Program-made: the position numbers and the translations under genes
Notes under the pieces: model-generated
Seen by the model: the letters and a program-made list of their open reading frames with translations, nothing else
What the model was told of the DNA's origin: nothing
Database searches by the model: none
Shown here: positions 10,509 through 20,602 of the stretch, piece after piece
How positions within the stretch are numbered: the stretch's first letter is position 1
How the letters are laid out: the number at the start of each line of letters is the position of its first letter
NCBI GenBank assembly: GCA_010672585.1
Contig: JAAHGF010000016.1
Location: 134,882 to 198,881 of the forward strand
Direction of reading: 5' to 3'
Length of the DNA: 64,000 bases
Origin: Okeania sp. SIO1I7
GTDB taxonomy: Bacteria; Cyanobacteriota; Cyanobacteriia; Cyanobacteriales; Microcoleaceae

Positions 10509-10692
10509 ATACCATTTATCAAAAACTTTTCTACATTTTCTTGAGTAGGGGAGTGGGGAAGTGGGGGAGAAATAAAAATAATAATAATTAATATTAAATT
10601 GACTCAAATTAGCAAAAAATTTATTAGGATAGTTTAATTACTTAATAACTGAAGTGTTACCTAAGTATAGCATTACTTTTGGTAATTGGTAT
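10509..10692. repeat. R6 element
   Basis: It starts ATACCATTTATC and ends AATTGGTAT, with the TTACTTAATAACTGAAGTGT body motif of the family and an embedded G-rich GGGGAGTGGGG minisatellite. It begins 7 bp after the R1 array ends and abuts an R2 element. Confidence 0.65.
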
Positions 10693-10835
10693 AATTACCT
10701 CTTCTTTTCAAGGAGAGGATTGACTCAAAGGAAAATTTTTTCTTCTCTTGGTCGATAGCATTCCCACCCTACGGGAAGCAACGACAGCTTGTTTCTCATT
10801 TAAAGGAGAGGCTTTAAACCTTAATTATTCGGTAA
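10692..10835. repeat. R2 element
   Basis: The sequence runs from AATTACCTCTTCTTTTCAAG to TTAATTATTCGGTAA. The inner arms (TTTCAAGGAGAG and CATTTAAAGGAGAG), a TTGGTCGAT motif and a CCCTACGGGAAGC motif are family hallmarks. It lies just upstream of recJ. Confidence 0.7.
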
Positions 10836-10890
10836 CTTAAAACCTGACACATAATGACAGTCTAGTGACGATAAATTAAATTTATTAAAG

Positions 10891-13272
10891 ATGTCTGAAA
10901 CAAGAAATTATTGGCAAATTCATGCCTCTGATAATCCTCCTAATTCATTTGTTGAACTTGTCAAAAATTATGCGCCAAAATTATCTGTAAAATATCTGCC
11001 ACAATTATTATGGCAGCGTGGAATTAAAGATACTCAAAAATTAGCAGGTTTTTTAGACCCAAAACAATATCAACCAACAAACCCCTTTGAATTTGGCATC
11101 GAAATCAACAAAGCTATAGAAAGAATTATTGACGCTAAAAACAATCAAGAAAAAATTGCTATCTGGGGAGACTTTGATGCTGATGGCATTACTTCAACAT
11201 CTGTACTTTGGGATGGATTAGGAGAATTTTTTCATAAAAATCATCAATTAACTTATTACATTCCTAACAGATTTACAGAATCTCATGGTTTGAATTGTGC
11301 TGGAATTGAACAGTTAGCAAAAGCCAATTATAGTTTAATAATAACCTGCGATACAGGTAGTACAAATATTGCCGAAATAGAATATGCAAATAACCAGGAA
11401 ATAGATATAATTGTCACCGACCATCACACTCTACCCCCTCAACGTCCGCCATTATTAGCTATTATTAATCCTCGTTATTTATCTCCCTCTCATACCCTAT
11501 ATAATCTCTCCGGAGTTGGAGTAGCTTATAAATTAATAGAAGCACTTTATTTAACTCATCCAGAAATACCTAAACTACCCTTAAAAGAATTATTAGATTT
11601 AGTAGCCATTGGTTTAATTGCCGACCTAGTTCAACTAACAGGAGAATCTCGGTATTTAGCACAAATAGGAATTGAAAAATTAAGTACACAACTCAACAAA
11701 ACCACCAGACCAGGAGTCGCCAAACTATTAGAATTATGTAAAAAAACAGGCGATCGCCCCACAGATATTTCCTTTGGTATTGGACCTCGAATTAACGCTG
11801 TCAGTAGAATCATCGGAGATGCCAGCTTTTGTGTAGAATTGCTCACCAGTCGTGACCCCCAACATTGTCAAAAATTAGCTATAGAAACCGAACTGGCCAA
11901 CTCTAGGCGCAAATCCCTACAAAAAGAAGTAGTTCGAGACGTTACCCAAAAATTGACAAAATTAGACCTTTCTACCACTAACGTCATAGTTCTCACAGAC
12001 CCTCAATGGCCTGTAGGTGTGTTAGGATTAGTAGCAGGTCAAATAGCTCAAGAATACAACCGTCCCACTATTTTGTTGACCGAGGAAACTGAGGCGGTCA
12101 AAAGCTCCGAGGAACCATTATTAGCTCGTGGTTCCGCTCGTTCCTTTGGTCAAATAGACCTATACCAGTTAGTTAAACATCAGGAACATTTGTTACATCA
12201 ATTTGGAGGCCATCCTTTTGCTGCTGGTCTAAGCCTACCAGTAGAAAATATCCCCATATTTACAGATGCGATTAATCAATTATTAGGACAAACATTAGGA
12301 GCGACCCTTAACCAGACTTCAACAATAGAAGTAGATTTAATTGTTACCGTCTCTGAGTTGGGTAGAGATTTATTTCAGGAACTTAAACTTTTAGAACCCT
12401 GTGGTATGGGCAACCCCGTCCCTAAACTTTTGCTCCAAAACTGTTGGTTTAGTAATGTTTGGCACAGAAATCAAAAAGATTTAAACGGAAAAAAAGTTCA
12501 ATATATCAAAACAGACTTTGAAATTTGGGATGAGTCTGGGGAGGAGGGGTTCCCTGGTGTCTGGTGGGGTCATTATAAAGATGAAATTCCCGAAGAAATA
12601 TGTGATGCTTTGGTAGAGCTAGACTTCAATGCTTATAAAAAACGTTATGAAGTCAGACTTATTGCCGTACAACCATCACTCCAAAATACTCAAATTAAAG
12701 CATCAAACCTTGTAGATTGGATTTGGGACTGGCGTAATACTCAGAGAATCGATAATCTAGAAGAAATAAGAATTAATAGCCAAAAAGACTTTATTCTTCT
12801 CAAAGAATGTCCCACTAGCTGGAACGAATTGCGAATCTGGTTCCGACGAGCAATAAATCAACAAAAAAAATTGGCGATCGCCTACTCACAACCTTCCATT
12901 GTCCCTCCCATAGATATCTGGCAAAAACTTCTGGGTATTGCGAAATATCTCAGTCGTACAGTTAAACCTGTCACCCGTTATCAACTCCTAAAAAAATTAG
13001 GTATTGGTGATACTACCCTTAAATTAGGTTTTCAAGTATTACAATATTTATGTTTTAATGTCAAGTATAAAGACCAAGCTTTTTACATAACTCAAAATCA
13101 AATCAAAAACCAAAAATCAGAAACTCAATCCCAAATAATCGGAAAATTCCTAGCAGCAATATCAGAAGAACAATTTCGGCAAAAATACTTTTGTGAAGTA
13201 CCATTAAAAACAATAGAAGCGATCGCAGCTCAGACAATCTTAGAAGATACTACTATCTCTATTCCCTTCTAG
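10891..13272 (+). CDS. recJ: Single-stranded-DNA-specific 5'-3' exonuclease RecJ
   Basis: A 793-residue DHH-family exonuclease that degrades single-stranded DNA 5' to 3' in recombinational and mismatch repair. Visible motifs are GDFDADGITSTS (metal-binding Asp94 and Asp96), CDTG (Asp154) and TDHH (residues 176-179), followed by a DHHA1 domain with GGHPFAAG near residue 440. The roughly 220-residue C-terminal extension is usual for cyanobacterial RecJ, which tends to be longer than the E. coli protein. HIP1 octamers occur inside the gene near 11750, 12875 and 13219, as expected for a resident gene. The ATG start fits the N-terminus; neighbours on both sides are repeats. Confidence 0.95.
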   Translation: MSETRNYWQIHASDNPPNSFVELVKNYAPKLSVKYLPQLLWQRGIKDTQKLAGFLDPKQYQPTNPFEFGIEINKAIERIIDAKNNQEKIAIWGDFDADGITSTSVLWDGLGEFFHKNHQLTYYIPNRFTESHGLNCAGIEQLAKANYSLIITCDTGSTNIAEIEYANNQEIDIIVTDHHTLPPQRPPLLAIINPRYLSPSHTLYNLSGVGVAYKLIEALYLTHPEIPKLPLKELLDLVAIGLIADLVQLTGESRYLAQIGIEKLSTQLNKTTRPGVAKLLELCKKTGDRPTDISFGIGPRINAVSRIIGDASFCVELLTSRDPQHCQKLAIETELANSRRKSLQKEVVRDVTQKLTKLDLSTTNVIVLTDPQWPVGVLGLVAGQIAQEYNRPTILLTEETEAVKSSEEPLLARGSARSFGQIDLYQLVKHQEHLLHQFGGHPFAAGLSLPVENIPIFTDAINQLLGQTLGATLNQTSTIEVDLIVTVSELGRDLFQELKLLEPCGMGNPVPKLLLQNCWFSNVWHRNQKDLNGKKVQYIKTDFEIWDESGEEGFPGVWWGHYKDEIPEEICDALVELDFNAYKKRYEVRLIAVQPSLQNTQIKASNLVDWIWDWRNTQRIDNLEEIRINSQKDFILLKECPTSWNELRIWFRRAINQQKKLAIAYSQPSIVPPIDIWQKLLGIAKYLSRTVKPVTRYQLLKKLGIGDTTLKLGFQVLQYLCFNVKYKDQAFYITQNQIKNQKSETQSQIIGKFLAAISEEQFRQKYFCEVPLKTIEAIAAQTILEDTTISIPF

Positions 13273-13763
13273 TGTCGCTACGCGGAAGTCAAAAGCTAGT
13301 GCGTAATTCTGATGTCCCCTCAGAATGTAAGACGCACTCAAGACAGTCAAAAGTATTAATTGGTAAGGTTCTTAGGATTTTGTAACTGGTTAGTTATTTC
13401 TGCCATCCTGCAATAGTGGACTGACACACATTAGATGGGGAGATGGGGGGAGTGTGGGGGGCAAAAATTTTGTCTACAGTTCTCAAAAAAATGTATTTTT
13501 CAATACACCTTTCTCCTAAAAAAGTCGCCCCAATACCAATAGACATCTCCAGAAAATAAATATTTTAATTAGAGTAGGCTAAGGATAGGAAAAATTCACC
13601 CTAAAAAATCTTTTTTCGTGCCTTCGCGCGTAAAAATATCTTACCTGTTGCCTGTTGCCTGTTGCCTACTCCTGCAAAAAACCTATATCTTTTTCACCAG
13701 ATTTATAATACATAACTTGTATATTTTGTCAATTTTTATGTTAAGAAAGATGTTTATAAAGCA
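13273..13763. other. Repeat-rich spacer after recJ
   Basis: It contains a G-rich minisatellite near 13436-13460, the GTGGACTGACACAC end motif of the R8 family near 13417 and a TGCCTGT 7-bp tandem run near 13643. No gene is visible. Confidence 0.45.
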
Positions 13764-13840
13764 TAGCCTCTTAAGGGGATAATAAAGAAAAATTTTCATC
13801 TCTTTGTCAATCCTCTTTTTTTCAAGGAGAGGTAATTATT
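13764..13840. repeat. R2 element, short form
   Basis: It runs from AGCCTCTTAAGGGGATAATA to TTTCAAGGAGAGGTAATTAT and lacks the GC-rich middle of long R2 copies. An AATTATT 7-bp run follows and reaches almost to the start codon of the phosphatase gene at 13904. Confidence 0.65.
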
Positions 13841-13903
13841 AATTATTAATTATTAATTATTAATTATTAATTATTCATTATTCATTATTCATTATTCTCT
13901 ATT

Positions 13904-16165
13904 ATGCTCATCTGTCCCGAATGTGAGTTTGAAAACCCGAACCAGAATAAATTCTGTGAAAAATGTGGTACATCCCTAACCCACAAAAATTGTCATCAAT
14001 GTGGAATACAAGTAGACTTGAGCGCTCAAAAATGTCACAACTGTGGTGCTGATATAGCCCAAGTCTGGAAAGCAATTATAATTACTCAAACAGAAGCTCT
14101 GCTCCCCAACTCACCTGAAATTAATCTCCAGGAAATGGGGCAAGAAGAAGTAATCAGCGGAGCAAGTCCCCTGGCCAAAGATTCGGCGGAGTCAGCAGCA
14201 GATATGATTATAGAAGAAGCCGAAGAAATTTTAGAATTCTCCGAACTTTTGGAGGCGAAAATAGAAGTCGATCTACAATCTGCTGCCGAAGTAGAAGAAG
14301 TAGAATTAGAAGATACTTTACCAGAAACTGACGATCCATGCCAAAAATTAGAGGAGTTAGATAATTCTGAATCAATTACCGCAGACATCCTCAGTCCAAT
14401 GTCTGAAGCAGCAAACACAGAGAATAAATTATCCTCAAATCCAAATGACGATCTAGAAAATTCCTCCACTGCATCAGAACAATATTTAGATTCCCAACAG
14501 CGCTACCAACTATTAGAAACTATACCACCAAAAAACCAAAGTGAAATAGTAGTAGTGCAAGTACTAGACTGTAACCCACTAGAACAAACACCCCTCAAAG
14601 CTTGGTTGCGAAATAACTCCGGTAATTTTAGACCGCCCACTTCTAGCTCTCAAGAGAATGAATTATCAGGTTACCAAAATCAAGAAAGTCAATTCCCTAC
14701 CTCAAACCAACAGGGAGAAACAACGGAGATAGAAGCATTGATTATTCCCACCATTGCTGAACCTTATGTAGCATTATATTCCCAACTACCTCAACACTTT
14801 CCTACTGTTCAAGATAGTTGGCGGTCGCAAAACGAAGAAATATTACTTGTGGCAGACTACAGTAGTTTGCCATTATTAGTAGACCTTTGGGCAAGCGAAC
14901 ACCTTTCCCAACTACAAATTCTATCCTGGTTGCAACAAATGACCGAACTTTGGGTAACTCTAGCACCATGGCATTGTTGCCAAAGTATACTGAAATATGA
15001 AAATCTGCGGGTAAGTCAAACAGACAATAATAATATCAAGTTGCAACGTCTGTACTCAAAACCTGGTGAAACTCAAAATCTCCAAGATTTAATAAAATTC
15101 TGGCAATCGTTATTTGAGCAGTCTCAACGGACACAGTTTGGTTGGATAACAGCTTTAATGCAAGATTGGCGGGATGGTCAAATACAAACCATTGAACAAT
15201 TGCGATCGTATCTCATGACTACTAAAGATAACTTACAACCCCAACCACCTCCTACATCAGCACCTACAGTTTTGCAAACTGATGATACTTCCCCACAGAT
15301 AGTAGAAAATATAGAAACTCAAGACACTGAACTTTTGCCGATACAGTTGGTAAATTTGGAAAGTGCTGGTAAAAGTGATGTAGGCAGTCAACGAGACCAT
15401 AATGAAGATTCTTTTGGAATTCAAACTCAGATAGAAAACCAAGAAACACCCACCGAAAAAATTATTCAAGCTAAAGGACTTTATGTGCTCTGCGATGGTA
15501 TGGGAGGACACGCTAGCGGAGAAATAGCGAGTCAAGTAGCAGTAGACACTATTAAACAATACTTTAAAGTTGAAAGTAGTTGGTCTGTAGGTTTGCCCTC
15601 CGAAGAAATAATTCGCGAGGCAATTATACAGGCAAACAAAGTAATCTACGAGATTAATCAACAAGAAGTCCGCTCTGGCAGTAGTCGGATGGGTACTACT
15701 TTAGTAATGGCAATGATTTACGATACAAAAGTAGCTGTAGCTCATGTTGGTGATAGTCGTTTGTATCGTCTCTCTCGTCAGGGAGGTTTAGAGCAGGTTA
15801 CTCTAGATCATGAAGTAGGGCAAAGAGAAATTAATCGTGGAGTTGAACCGGAAATAGCTTATGGTCGCCCAGATGCTTATCAATTAACTCAAGCTTTAGG
15901 ACCGCGAGATGAAAATTTTGTCAGACCTGATGTGCAATTTTTCGATCTTGATGAGGACAGTCTGTTAATTCTGGCATCTGATGGTTTAACAGATAATGAG
16001 TTTCTGCAAAATAGTTGGAAAAATCTCCTCGAACCTCTTTTAGACAAACAAGCTAATTTAGAGTTTGGTGTCAACCAGTTAATTAATTTGGCAAATCAGT
16101 ATAATGGTCACGATAACATTACAGCAATTGTTATCCGTGCTTTAGTCAAGCCACAACAAGATTAG
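13904..16165 (+). CDS. PP2C-type Ser/Thr protein phosphatase with N-terminal zinc ribbons
   Basis: A 753-residue protein. Residues 4-50 contain four CxxC pairs (CPEC, CEKC, CHQC, CHNC), a double zinc ribbon. An acidic low-complexity linker follows. Residues about 300-440 form a folded region that could be a degenerate kinase-like domain (inference). Residues about 487-750 are a PP2C catalytic domain: RDHNED, LCDGMGGH, MGTTL, HVGDSRLY, ASDGLTDNE and HDNITAIV supply the metal-binding Asp residues. It should dephosphorylate Ser/Thr phosphoproteins. The kinase at 19382-20602 also has a zinc ribbon and an FHA domain, so the two are probable functional partners although two foreign-looking genes now separate them. 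Confidence 0.9.
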   Translation: MLICPECEFENPNQNKFCEKCGTSLTHKNCHQCGIQVDLSAQKCHNCGADIAQVWKAIIITQTEALLPNSPEINLQEMGQEEVISGASPLAKDSAESAADMIIEEAEEILEFSELLEAKIEVDLQSAAEVEEVELEDTLPETDDPCQKLEELDNSESITADILSPMSEAANTENKLSSNPNDDLENSSTASEQYLDSQQRYQLLETIPPKNQSEIVVVQVLDCNPLEQTPLKAWLRNNSGNFRPPTSSSQENELSGYQNQESQFPTSNQQGETTEIEALIIPTIAEPYVALYSQLPQHFPTVQDSWRSQNEEILLVADYSSLPLLVDLWASEHLSQLQILSWLQQMTELWVTLAPWHCCQSILKYENLRVSQTDNNNIKLQRLYSKPGETQNLQDLIKFWQSLFEQSQRTQFGWITALMQDWRDGQIQTIEQLRSYLMTTKDNLQPQPPPTSAPTVLQTDDTSPQIVENIETQDTELLPIQLVNLESAGKSDVGSQRDHNEDSFGIQTQIENQETPTEKIIQAKGLYVLCDGMGGHASGEIASQVAVDTIKQYFKVESSWSVGLPSEEIIREAIIQANKVIYEINQQEVRSGSSRMGTTLVMAMIYDTKVAVAHVGDSRLYRLSRQGGLEQVTLDHEVGQREINRGVEPEIAYGRPDAYQLTQALGPRDENFVRPDVQFFDLDEDSLLILASDGLTDNEFLQNSWKNLLEPLLDKQANLEFGVNQLINLANQYNGHDNITAIVIRALVKPQQD

Positions 16166-16357
16166 CTTCATCCTTAACCATGGGGTGTGGTCTGATTTTC
16201 TATATACTTTAATATTGTGCATTTTACTATATCGGTGTATATTAAAATTTTATCGCCTATGAAATATACGTATCTATCCAGGAACTAGCCAGAATTTGAC
16301 ACTCAATAATTGGCATTGCACAATGACGAATAATTAGGAGAATTAAGGAAGTTGTCC

Positions 16358-17668
16358 ATGTTTGATGATACTTATATGTCGCAGTACTATGATGGAATCA
16401 TAGAAATAGTTCAATATATCCTTGACAAGCAAATAACGAATATTTGTGAAGCAATGAGTCAGGCGTACAGGACGAAAAGTTCCGGTGGAAAAATTTATTC
16501 ACATGTACTGGTAGGACACTTTGCAATGTTTGCTGCAAGTCCTGGTATCCCCGGTCAACCGTTTGTACTACCTCAACGTGCAGACAGAAATATAGCCGCA
16601 GACTACAAGATGATGAATGAGGGAGATTTTCTTTTAACGAATGGACCATCCCTTGTTAACCCTGATAAATCTACCATACCAGAAGTCGGACCTAATGAAG
16701 CAAGAGTGCGTGGTGTTTATACTGTTGGCATAACCAATAGCTACGTCAAATTTTATAAAACACCGGTCGGTGCTTTAGTTCCTGTTAAAATGCTGACTTC
16801 AATTGAAGATGTTTCCGACTTTGTGATTGATAGTGGCTGTCCTTGGGATTGCGGACTTATCTCGACTCCAGATATTGAGCAATTTAGAATTCTTTCATCA
16901 AGCGGTATTTCTCAGTTTCTTGTTTATTGGGCTTGTACTGCATCTCTTTGTAAACAAATTGAAACTAGCGGAGCTGACAAAGGTGTTGAGATTGTGAAGG
17001 AATATCTTAATCAGGTTCTCAGAAGCTTTGAACAAATTAAAGAGAATGAATTCACTAAAATCAATGTAATAGCCCAAAGGTGGACAGATCAGATACTAAG
17101 ATATAAGAATGAAACACCGCGAGATCAAAAGCCCAGACTTCTTGTTTATGGTCATCCGCAAGAAGGCAAGATCTACGAAACAACAAAGAACATGTTTGTA
17201 AACGATGCCTACAAAGTAGCAGCGGGGACAATGATTGCTGAACCATACGAAATGTATTGCAAAGAGTTGAAGAACATTGATATTGTTTTGATTGGGGCAA
17301 TCTCTCCAGATAATAGTGAGGAAATAAAAGTAGCTCAGCATGCGAAAGAAATAGGTGCTTATACAGTAGCGTTTGGTCCATTTGCAGAGGGGCATCTAGG
17401 TAATCAGCTATCGGATTATGTGGATGATGCAATAAATACTTATAGTGGTGATGGTGGCGGAGTTCTAGAAATTACAGGATTTGACGATAAGGTTTGTCCT
17501 GTTAGTGGTTTGTCTGGCGATCTTGTACTTTGGCTACTTACTGCTCAATGGACTTATCACATGGTTCAACGAGGCGAAACACCCTATTTTTGGCAGAATT
17601 ATTTAGAGGTAGGTGCTAGCGATTATGACGATACCACTTACGAAGAATATCAGAAACGTGGTTATTAA
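16358..17668 (+). CDS. SIS-like (sugar isomerase fold) protein of unknown function
   Basis: A soluble protein of 436 residues that I cannot assign firmly. Two halves, near residues 25-80 (YSHVLVGHFAMFAASPGIPG) and 250-400 (RLLVYGHPQEGKIYETTKN, then IDIVLIGAISPDNSEEIKVA), resemble the Rossmann-like SIS fold that binds phosphosugars in isomerases and regulators. ATG 16358 is preferred over TTG 16352 because AAGGA lies 8 bp upstream. The next gene begins 17 bp downstream and also has a good Shine-Dalgarno site (AGGAGAT), so the two form an operon. Strong Shine-Dalgarno sites are rare in this window, which supports a foreign origin. A function in sugar or natural-product metabolism is inference. 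Confidence 0.55.
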   Translation: MFDDTYMSQYYDGIIEIVQYILDKQITNICEAMSQAYRTKSSGGKIYSHVLVGHFAMFAASPGIPGQPFVLPQRADRNIAADYKMMNEGDFLLTNGPSLVNPDKSTIPEVGPNEARVRGVYTVGITNSYVKFYKTPVGALVPVKMLTSIEDVSDFVIDSGCPWDCGLISTPDIEQFRILSSSGISQFLVYWACTASLCKQIETSGADKGVEIVKEYLNQVLRSFEQIKENEFTKINVIAQRWTDQILRYKNETPRDQKPRLLVYGHPQEGKIYETTKNMFVNDAYKVAAGTMIAEPYEMYCKELKNIDIVLIGAISPDNSEEIKVAQHAKEIGAYTVAFGPFAEGHLGNQLSDYVDDAINTYSGDGGGVLEITGFDDKVCPVSGLSGDLVLWLLTAQWTYHMVQRGETPYFWQNYLEVGASDYDDTTYEEYQKRGY

Positions 17669-17685
17669 TTAGGAGATAATGATTT

Positions 17686-19197
17686 ATGAAAAAATTTGAG
17701 GTAAACCAAGGTTTCCCCCAATTCCAGAGCTTTCTTCAAGGATTTAACAGGCGTTGGTTTGCATCTAATTGTGAAGTCGTTTATTTATGTCAAACAACAA
17801 GGGATGTTGAAATAGCTTTAGAAGAAGCCATATCTTTGTATGGTGGAAATGTAAAAATAAAAAGTGGTGGACATTGCTATGAAAATTTTGTATTTAATGA
17901 AGAGACAAAAGCAATTATTGACATTACAAGTTTGAATGATGTTGGCTTAGATCCTCAGAAGGGTTATTACTTAGGTTCAGGTGGAAGTAATTGGTCGTCA
18001 TTCACTACTTTATTTAACACGTTTGGCAAAGTTTTGCCGAGTGGTTCCTGTTATTCTGTGGGACTGGGTGGTCACATAAGCGGAGGTGGGTATGGTCTGC
18101 TTTCCAGGCTCCATGGTTTAACAGTCGATTGGCTTACGGGTGTGGAATTAGTCGTAAAGGAAACAAATAGTAAACCCGCTCACACAATTTACGTTTCAAA
18201 GGAATCCACAGGTGCTGAACAGGATTTGTTCTGGGCTCAATGTGGTGGAGGCGGCGGAAATTTTGGTGTCATCACTAAATACTTCTTTAGGGAACTTCCT
18301 GAAGCCCCCGCAAAAGCTTATATATCTGCATATAGTTTTGACTGGACTGATGTACGTGTTCAAGAGCTTGGCATGCTTCTCTCATGGTTCGCTGACTTTT
18401 CCAGAAGAGAGGATAACTGGAATCAATTTGGATTGTTAAAGCTCAATCATCAGTCTGCTGAAGAAATTAATTTAACAATTCAGACAGCAATTGATAAAGA
18501 CGAAGTCAGTTACGACCTGCACGATCAATCAATGAAAAGACTGTCGAAAGAATTAAGAGATATTCTTCCTCATAATATTCCGAGAAAGCCCATAATTGGT
18601 TATGGAGCATATTTGCCGTACTGTATGGAATCGAACGATAATTTGTACACTTACTATGAAGCAACACAGACACTCAATTTATCAGGACCAAATCAATACG
18701 GAAAATACAAATCTGCTTATATGCGTAAAAATTTCTCCAACGAAGATGTTGAGATAATTTTCAAGCATTTAACCAAAGAGCCTGATAACTTAGCCTTAAA
18801 CCAAAGCCTTTTGCAGATTGACTCTTATGGTGGTAAAATCAATACCTTTGACTCAACAGCTACACCGATTCCCCAACGAGACTCCATCTTCAAGTTGCAA
18901 TATCAATCCTATTGGTCAGAAGAAAAGAATGCCTCTGTATGTTTGAAGTGGATTCGTGATTTTTATACTGATATCTATAAGGAATATGGATGTGTTCCCG
19001 ATCCCAATCATGATTCATCCTCTAATGTGGATGGTTGTTATTACAATTATCCGGATTCAGATTTAAATGACATTGTGGGACTTGAAGGAGCAATGCATCT
19101 TTATTTTCTGGAGAATCTTGATCGGTTAAAAAGTACAAAGCAACAGTGGGATCCAAATAATTATTTCAACAGTGCCCAGTCTATACCATTACAATAG
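17686..19197 (+). CDS. FAD-dependent oxidoreductase, berberine-bridge/hexose-oxidase type
   Basis: A 503-residue flavoenzyme. Residues about 20-210 are a PCMH-type FAD-binding domain. SGGHCYENF holds the His and GSCYSVGLGGHISGGGYG holds the Cys that in berberine-bridge and hexose/gluco-oligosaccharide oxidases attach FAD twice, so bicovalent FAD is predicted. The BBE C-terminal segment is present (YYNYPD near residue 450; WDPNNYFNSAQSIPL at the end). Such enzymes oxidise alcohols, sugars or alkaloid-like amines with O2. No signal peptide is visible, so it is probably cytoplasmic. It is co-transcribed with the SIS-like gene, which makes a carbohydrate-related substrate plausible but unproven. 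A strong hairpin follows at 19276-19306. Confidence 0.85.
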   Translation: MKKFEVNQGFPQFQSFLQGFNRRWFASNCEVVYLCQTTRDVEIALEEAISLYGGNVKIKSGGHCYENFVFNEETKAIIDITSLNDVGLDPQKGYYLGSGGSNWSSFTTLFNTFGKVLPSGSCYSVGLGGHISGGGYGLLSRLHGLTVDWLTGVELVVKETNSKPAHTIYVSKESTGAEQDLFWAQCGGGGGNFGVITKYFFRELPEAPAKAYISAYSFDWTDVRVQELGMLLSWFADFSRREDNWNQFGLLKLNHQSAEEINLTIQTAIDKDEVSYDLHDQSMKRLSKELRDILPHNIPRKPIIGYGAYLPYCMESNDNLYTYYEATQTLNLSGPNQYGKYKSAYMRKNFSNEDVEIIFKHLTKEPDNLALNQSLLQIDSYGGKINTFDSTATPIPQRDSIFKLQYQSYWSEEKNASVCLKWIRDFYTDIYKEYGCVPDPNHDSSSNVDGCYYNYPDSDLNDIVGLEGAMHLYFLENLDRLKSTKQQWDPNNYFNSAQSIPLQ

Positions 19198-19275
19198 TAA
19201 AGGGTTGGCTCTGCTAACTGGAAAAAAGCACAACTTCGCTCGGAAGTTCTGACCGCCTTCAAAAGGCATCAGAAG

Positions 19276-19306
19276 CCTACACAGAAAGTAGATGCATCTG
19301 TGTAGG
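19276..19306 (+). terminator. Perfect 10-bp hairpin after the flavoenzyme gene
   Basis: CCTACACAGA and TCTGTGTAGG pair perfectly around an 11-base loop, about 80 bp after the stop codon. Only a short weak T run (TAATTT) follows, so it may be a terminator or an mRNA-stabilising hairpin. Confidence 0.55.
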
Positions 19307-19381
19307 TAATTTACAGAAATGATGCTGATTTTAAAATAGTAAGCAGAAGAAATCTACTCCCTACTCCCTACTTTAGAAATT

Positions 19382-20602
19382 GTGATTAGGTTAACCCTCC
19401 TAGACCCTCAAAAAAATACTCCTTTAAAAAATTGGGACTTTCAGAGTGAATCAATAATTAAGATTGGTCGCTCTGTGGATAATCAGGTTGTTTTATCTGA
19501 TAGTTTAGTTTCACGATATCATCTGGAACTACACAAAATACCAAAGTCCCAATCTGGAAATATTTGGCGATTAGTTAGTCAAGGTACAAATGGAACTTTT
19601 GTTAATGGAGTTTTAATGTCTCAGGGAATTATTTCTGATGGTTTCCTGATTCAGTTAGCCAGAGGCGGCCCGATTTTAAAGTTTCAGATTCAGGTTCCAT
19701 CTGCTGCTAATGTTCCTCAACAATGTTGTCCCCGAGCTAGTGATAACCCACCAGGAAATTTATTTTGTATTTATTGTGGTCAACCAGTTAAAGTTGAACG
19801 CAGTATCCGTCAGTATCAAGTATTACGGATATTGGGTCAAGGTGGCATGGGTACTACCTATTTAGCTTGGGATCGGGAGCGCAATAGTTTACAGGTAGGT
19901 GCTTCACCAGCAGCAGCTTTGGTGGTATTAAAAGAAATGAATGCTGATATGGCTCAGATCCGCAAAGCTCAAGAATTATTTGAACGAGAAGCTAAAATCC
20001 TGAAATCATTAAATCATTCAGGAATTCCTAAGTTTTTCGACTTTTTTGTGGAAGAAGACAAGAAATATTTAGCTATGGAAATGATTCATGGTCAGGATTT
20101 GGAAAAACGTATTTCTTTACAAGGACCGGTGTTGCCAGAACAGGCAATTAAGTGGATGATTCAGACTTGCGAGGTTCTAGAATATATTCACTCACAAGAT
20201 CCTCCACTGATTCACCGGGATATTAAACCTGCTAATCTTCTAGTGCGTCGTCGCGATAATCGGATCATAGTTCTAGATTTTGGGGCAGTCAAAGAGATTG
20301 GAACACCTCTGGGTACACGGATCGGCGCAGAAGGTTATAGCGCCCCCGAACAAGACCGCGGACAACCTTTGACTCAATCCGATCTATATGCGGTGGGTGC
20401 AACCTCGATCTTTTTGTTAACTGCTCAAAGTCCAAGGCACTTCTATGATAATCGTGGTGATGGTTATCGGTTTTATATTGAAAGCGTTCCCACTATTACA
20501 CCAAAACTAAGGAAGGTGATTGAAAAAGTTACCCAACCATTACCTGGCGATCGCTATCAAACTGCTCCAGAACTGGCAGATGCTTTAAAAGATTGCCTTT
20601 AA
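19382..20602 (+). CDS. FHA domain-zinc ribbon-Ser/Thr protein kinase
   Basis: A 406-residue fusion. Residues about 22-90 are an FHA phosphopeptide-binding domain (IGRSVDNQVVL, SRYHLEL, GTNGTFVNG). Residues about 116-134 hold a CC-x-CIYC zinc ribbon. Residues about 144-406 are a Hanks-type kinase with glycine loop (LGQGGMGTTYLA), catalytic Lys (VVLKEM), catalytic loop (HRDIKPANLL) and DFG segment (LDFGAVKE). GTG at 19382 is the only start that keeps the FHA strand intact. No membrane span is visible. The PP2C at 13904 shares the zinc-ribbon architecture, and the FHA-ABC transporter at 33593 could be a downstream target (inference). Confidence 0.92.
   Translation: MIRLTLLDPQKNTPLKNWDFQSESIIKIGRSVDNQVVLSDSLVSRYHLELHKIPKSQSGNIWRLVSQGTNGTFVNGVLMSQGIISDGFLIQLARGGPILKFQIQVPSAANVPQQCCPRASDNPPGNLFCIYCGQPVKVERSIRQYQVLRILGQGGMGTTYLAWDRERNSLQVGASPAAALVVLKEMNADMAQIRKAQELFEREAKILKSLNHSGIPKFFDFFVEEDKKYLAMEMIHGQDLEKRISLQGPVLPEQAIKWMIQTCEVLEYIHSQDPPLIHRDIKPANLLVRRRDNRIIVLDFGAVKEIGTPLGTRIGAEGYSAPEQDRGQPLTQSDLYAVGATSIFLLTAQSPRHFYDNRGDGYRFYIESVPTITPKLRKVIEKVTQPLPGDRYQTAPELADALKDCL

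Noticed and set aside
17061-17432. Antisense frames over the SIS-like gene
   Set aside because: The composition is unlike a protein, and the sense strand has a good gene with a Shine-Dalgarno site.
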